Made by a program: the position numbers and the translations under genes. A stretch of 5,573 nucleotides of DNA from contig SKIY01000095.1 of NCBI GenBank assembly GCA_007116205.1, positions 1-5,573 on the forward strand, in the 5' to 3' direction. Below are positions 5,430-5,573 of the stretch, in pieces; position 1 is the stretch's first letter; each line of letters begins with the position of its first letter. The DNA comes from Candidatus Izemoplasma sp. (lineage in GTDB: Bacteria > Bacillota_I > Bacilli_A > Izemoplasmatales > Izemoplasmataceae). The notes beneath the pieces were generated by a model. It saw nothing but the letters and a program-made list of their open reading frames with translations, made no database searches and was not told the origin of the DNA.

Positions 5430-5458
5430 TTGTTTATTTAAGCGCAATGGTGTAAAAT
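5430..5458 (+). promoter_or_regulatory. Promoter for the Sel1-like gene
   Basis: TTGTTT (5430-5435) lies 17 bases before TAAAAT (5453-5458, five of six). The predicted start is near 5465, about 20 bases ahead of the ATG. The -10 lies within a GGTGTAAAAT element that has an inverted copy at 5393-5402. Confidence 0.5.
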
Positions 5459-5484
5459 ATGAGTGTGCTTTACGGAGGGGTTTT

Positions 5485-5573
5485 ATGGATATTAACCAAT
5501 TAAAAAAATATGCGCAAAAAGGTAAAAAAGATGCACAGTTCGAACTCGGAATGTGCTTTTTAGAAGGTAATGA
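5485..5573 (+). CDS. Sel1-repeat-like protein, N-terminal fragment
   Basis: Translation begins at ATG 5485 after GGAGGGG (5474-5480) and remains open to the window end, giving 29 complete codons. The peptide starts MDINQLKKYAQKGKKDAQFE and continues LGMCFLEGN. The A-x-x-G-x-x-DAQFELG-x-C-x-x-EG pattern matches the first helix pair of a Sel1-like (TPR-related) repeat, where Ala, Gly and Leu recur at these positions. Such proteins are generally solenoid adaptors for protein-protein contacts. Full length, further repeats and any extra domain lie outside the window. The family call rests on one partial repeat. Confidence 0.7.
   Translation, partial: MDINQLKKYAQKGKKDAQFELGMCFLEGN

Overview
This is an AT-rich bacterial segment using a code in which TGA is a stop: two of the five complete forward genes end in TGA, and all visible Trp codons are TGG. 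Strong AGGAGG-type ribosome binding sites, tight gene packing with TGATG and ATGA overlaps, and the gene families present suggest a low-GC Bacillota. An Erysipelotrichia, Haloplasma or Izemoplasma/Acholeplasma-type relative is plausible, but this placement is inference and has low confidence.

Layout. Bases 1-236 (minus) hold the N-terminal part of an iron-containing, butanol-dehydrogenase-like alcohol dehydrogenase that runs off the left edge. A 121-bp divergent spacer with a promoter on each strand separates it from a forward two-gene operon (358-2240). That operon encodes a cytosolic alkaline-phosphatase-superfamily phosphodiesterase, whose stop overlaps the start of a rhomboid intramembrane serine protease carrying a seven-aspartate tail. 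The operon ends in a strong hairpin terminator that begins inside the rhomboid stop codon.

A second forward unit (2307-4866) follows. It encodes a 70-residue two-TM protein, a full-length Ste24/CAAX-protease-like M48 metalloprotease, and a six-TM GGEEF diguanylate cyclase with an intact inhibitory RxxD site. The protease and cyclase genes share an ATGA overlap. A long, near-symmetrical hairpin terminates this unit and also the converging minus-strand gene (4913-5353), a VOC/glyoxalase-fold protein. After a 131-bp divergent spacer, the first 29 codons of a Sel1-repeat-like protein start at 5485 and leave the window.

Functionally, the middle of the window is a membrane proteolysis and signalling neighbourhood: two intramembrane or membrane-embedded proteases of different mechanism, plus a c-di-GMP synthase coupled to one of them. 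No mobile element, CRISPR array, tRNA or rRNA was seen. Most genes belong to known families. The least explained parts are the novel-looking sensor domain of the cyclase, its coupling to the Ste24-like protease, and the rhomboid acidic tail.
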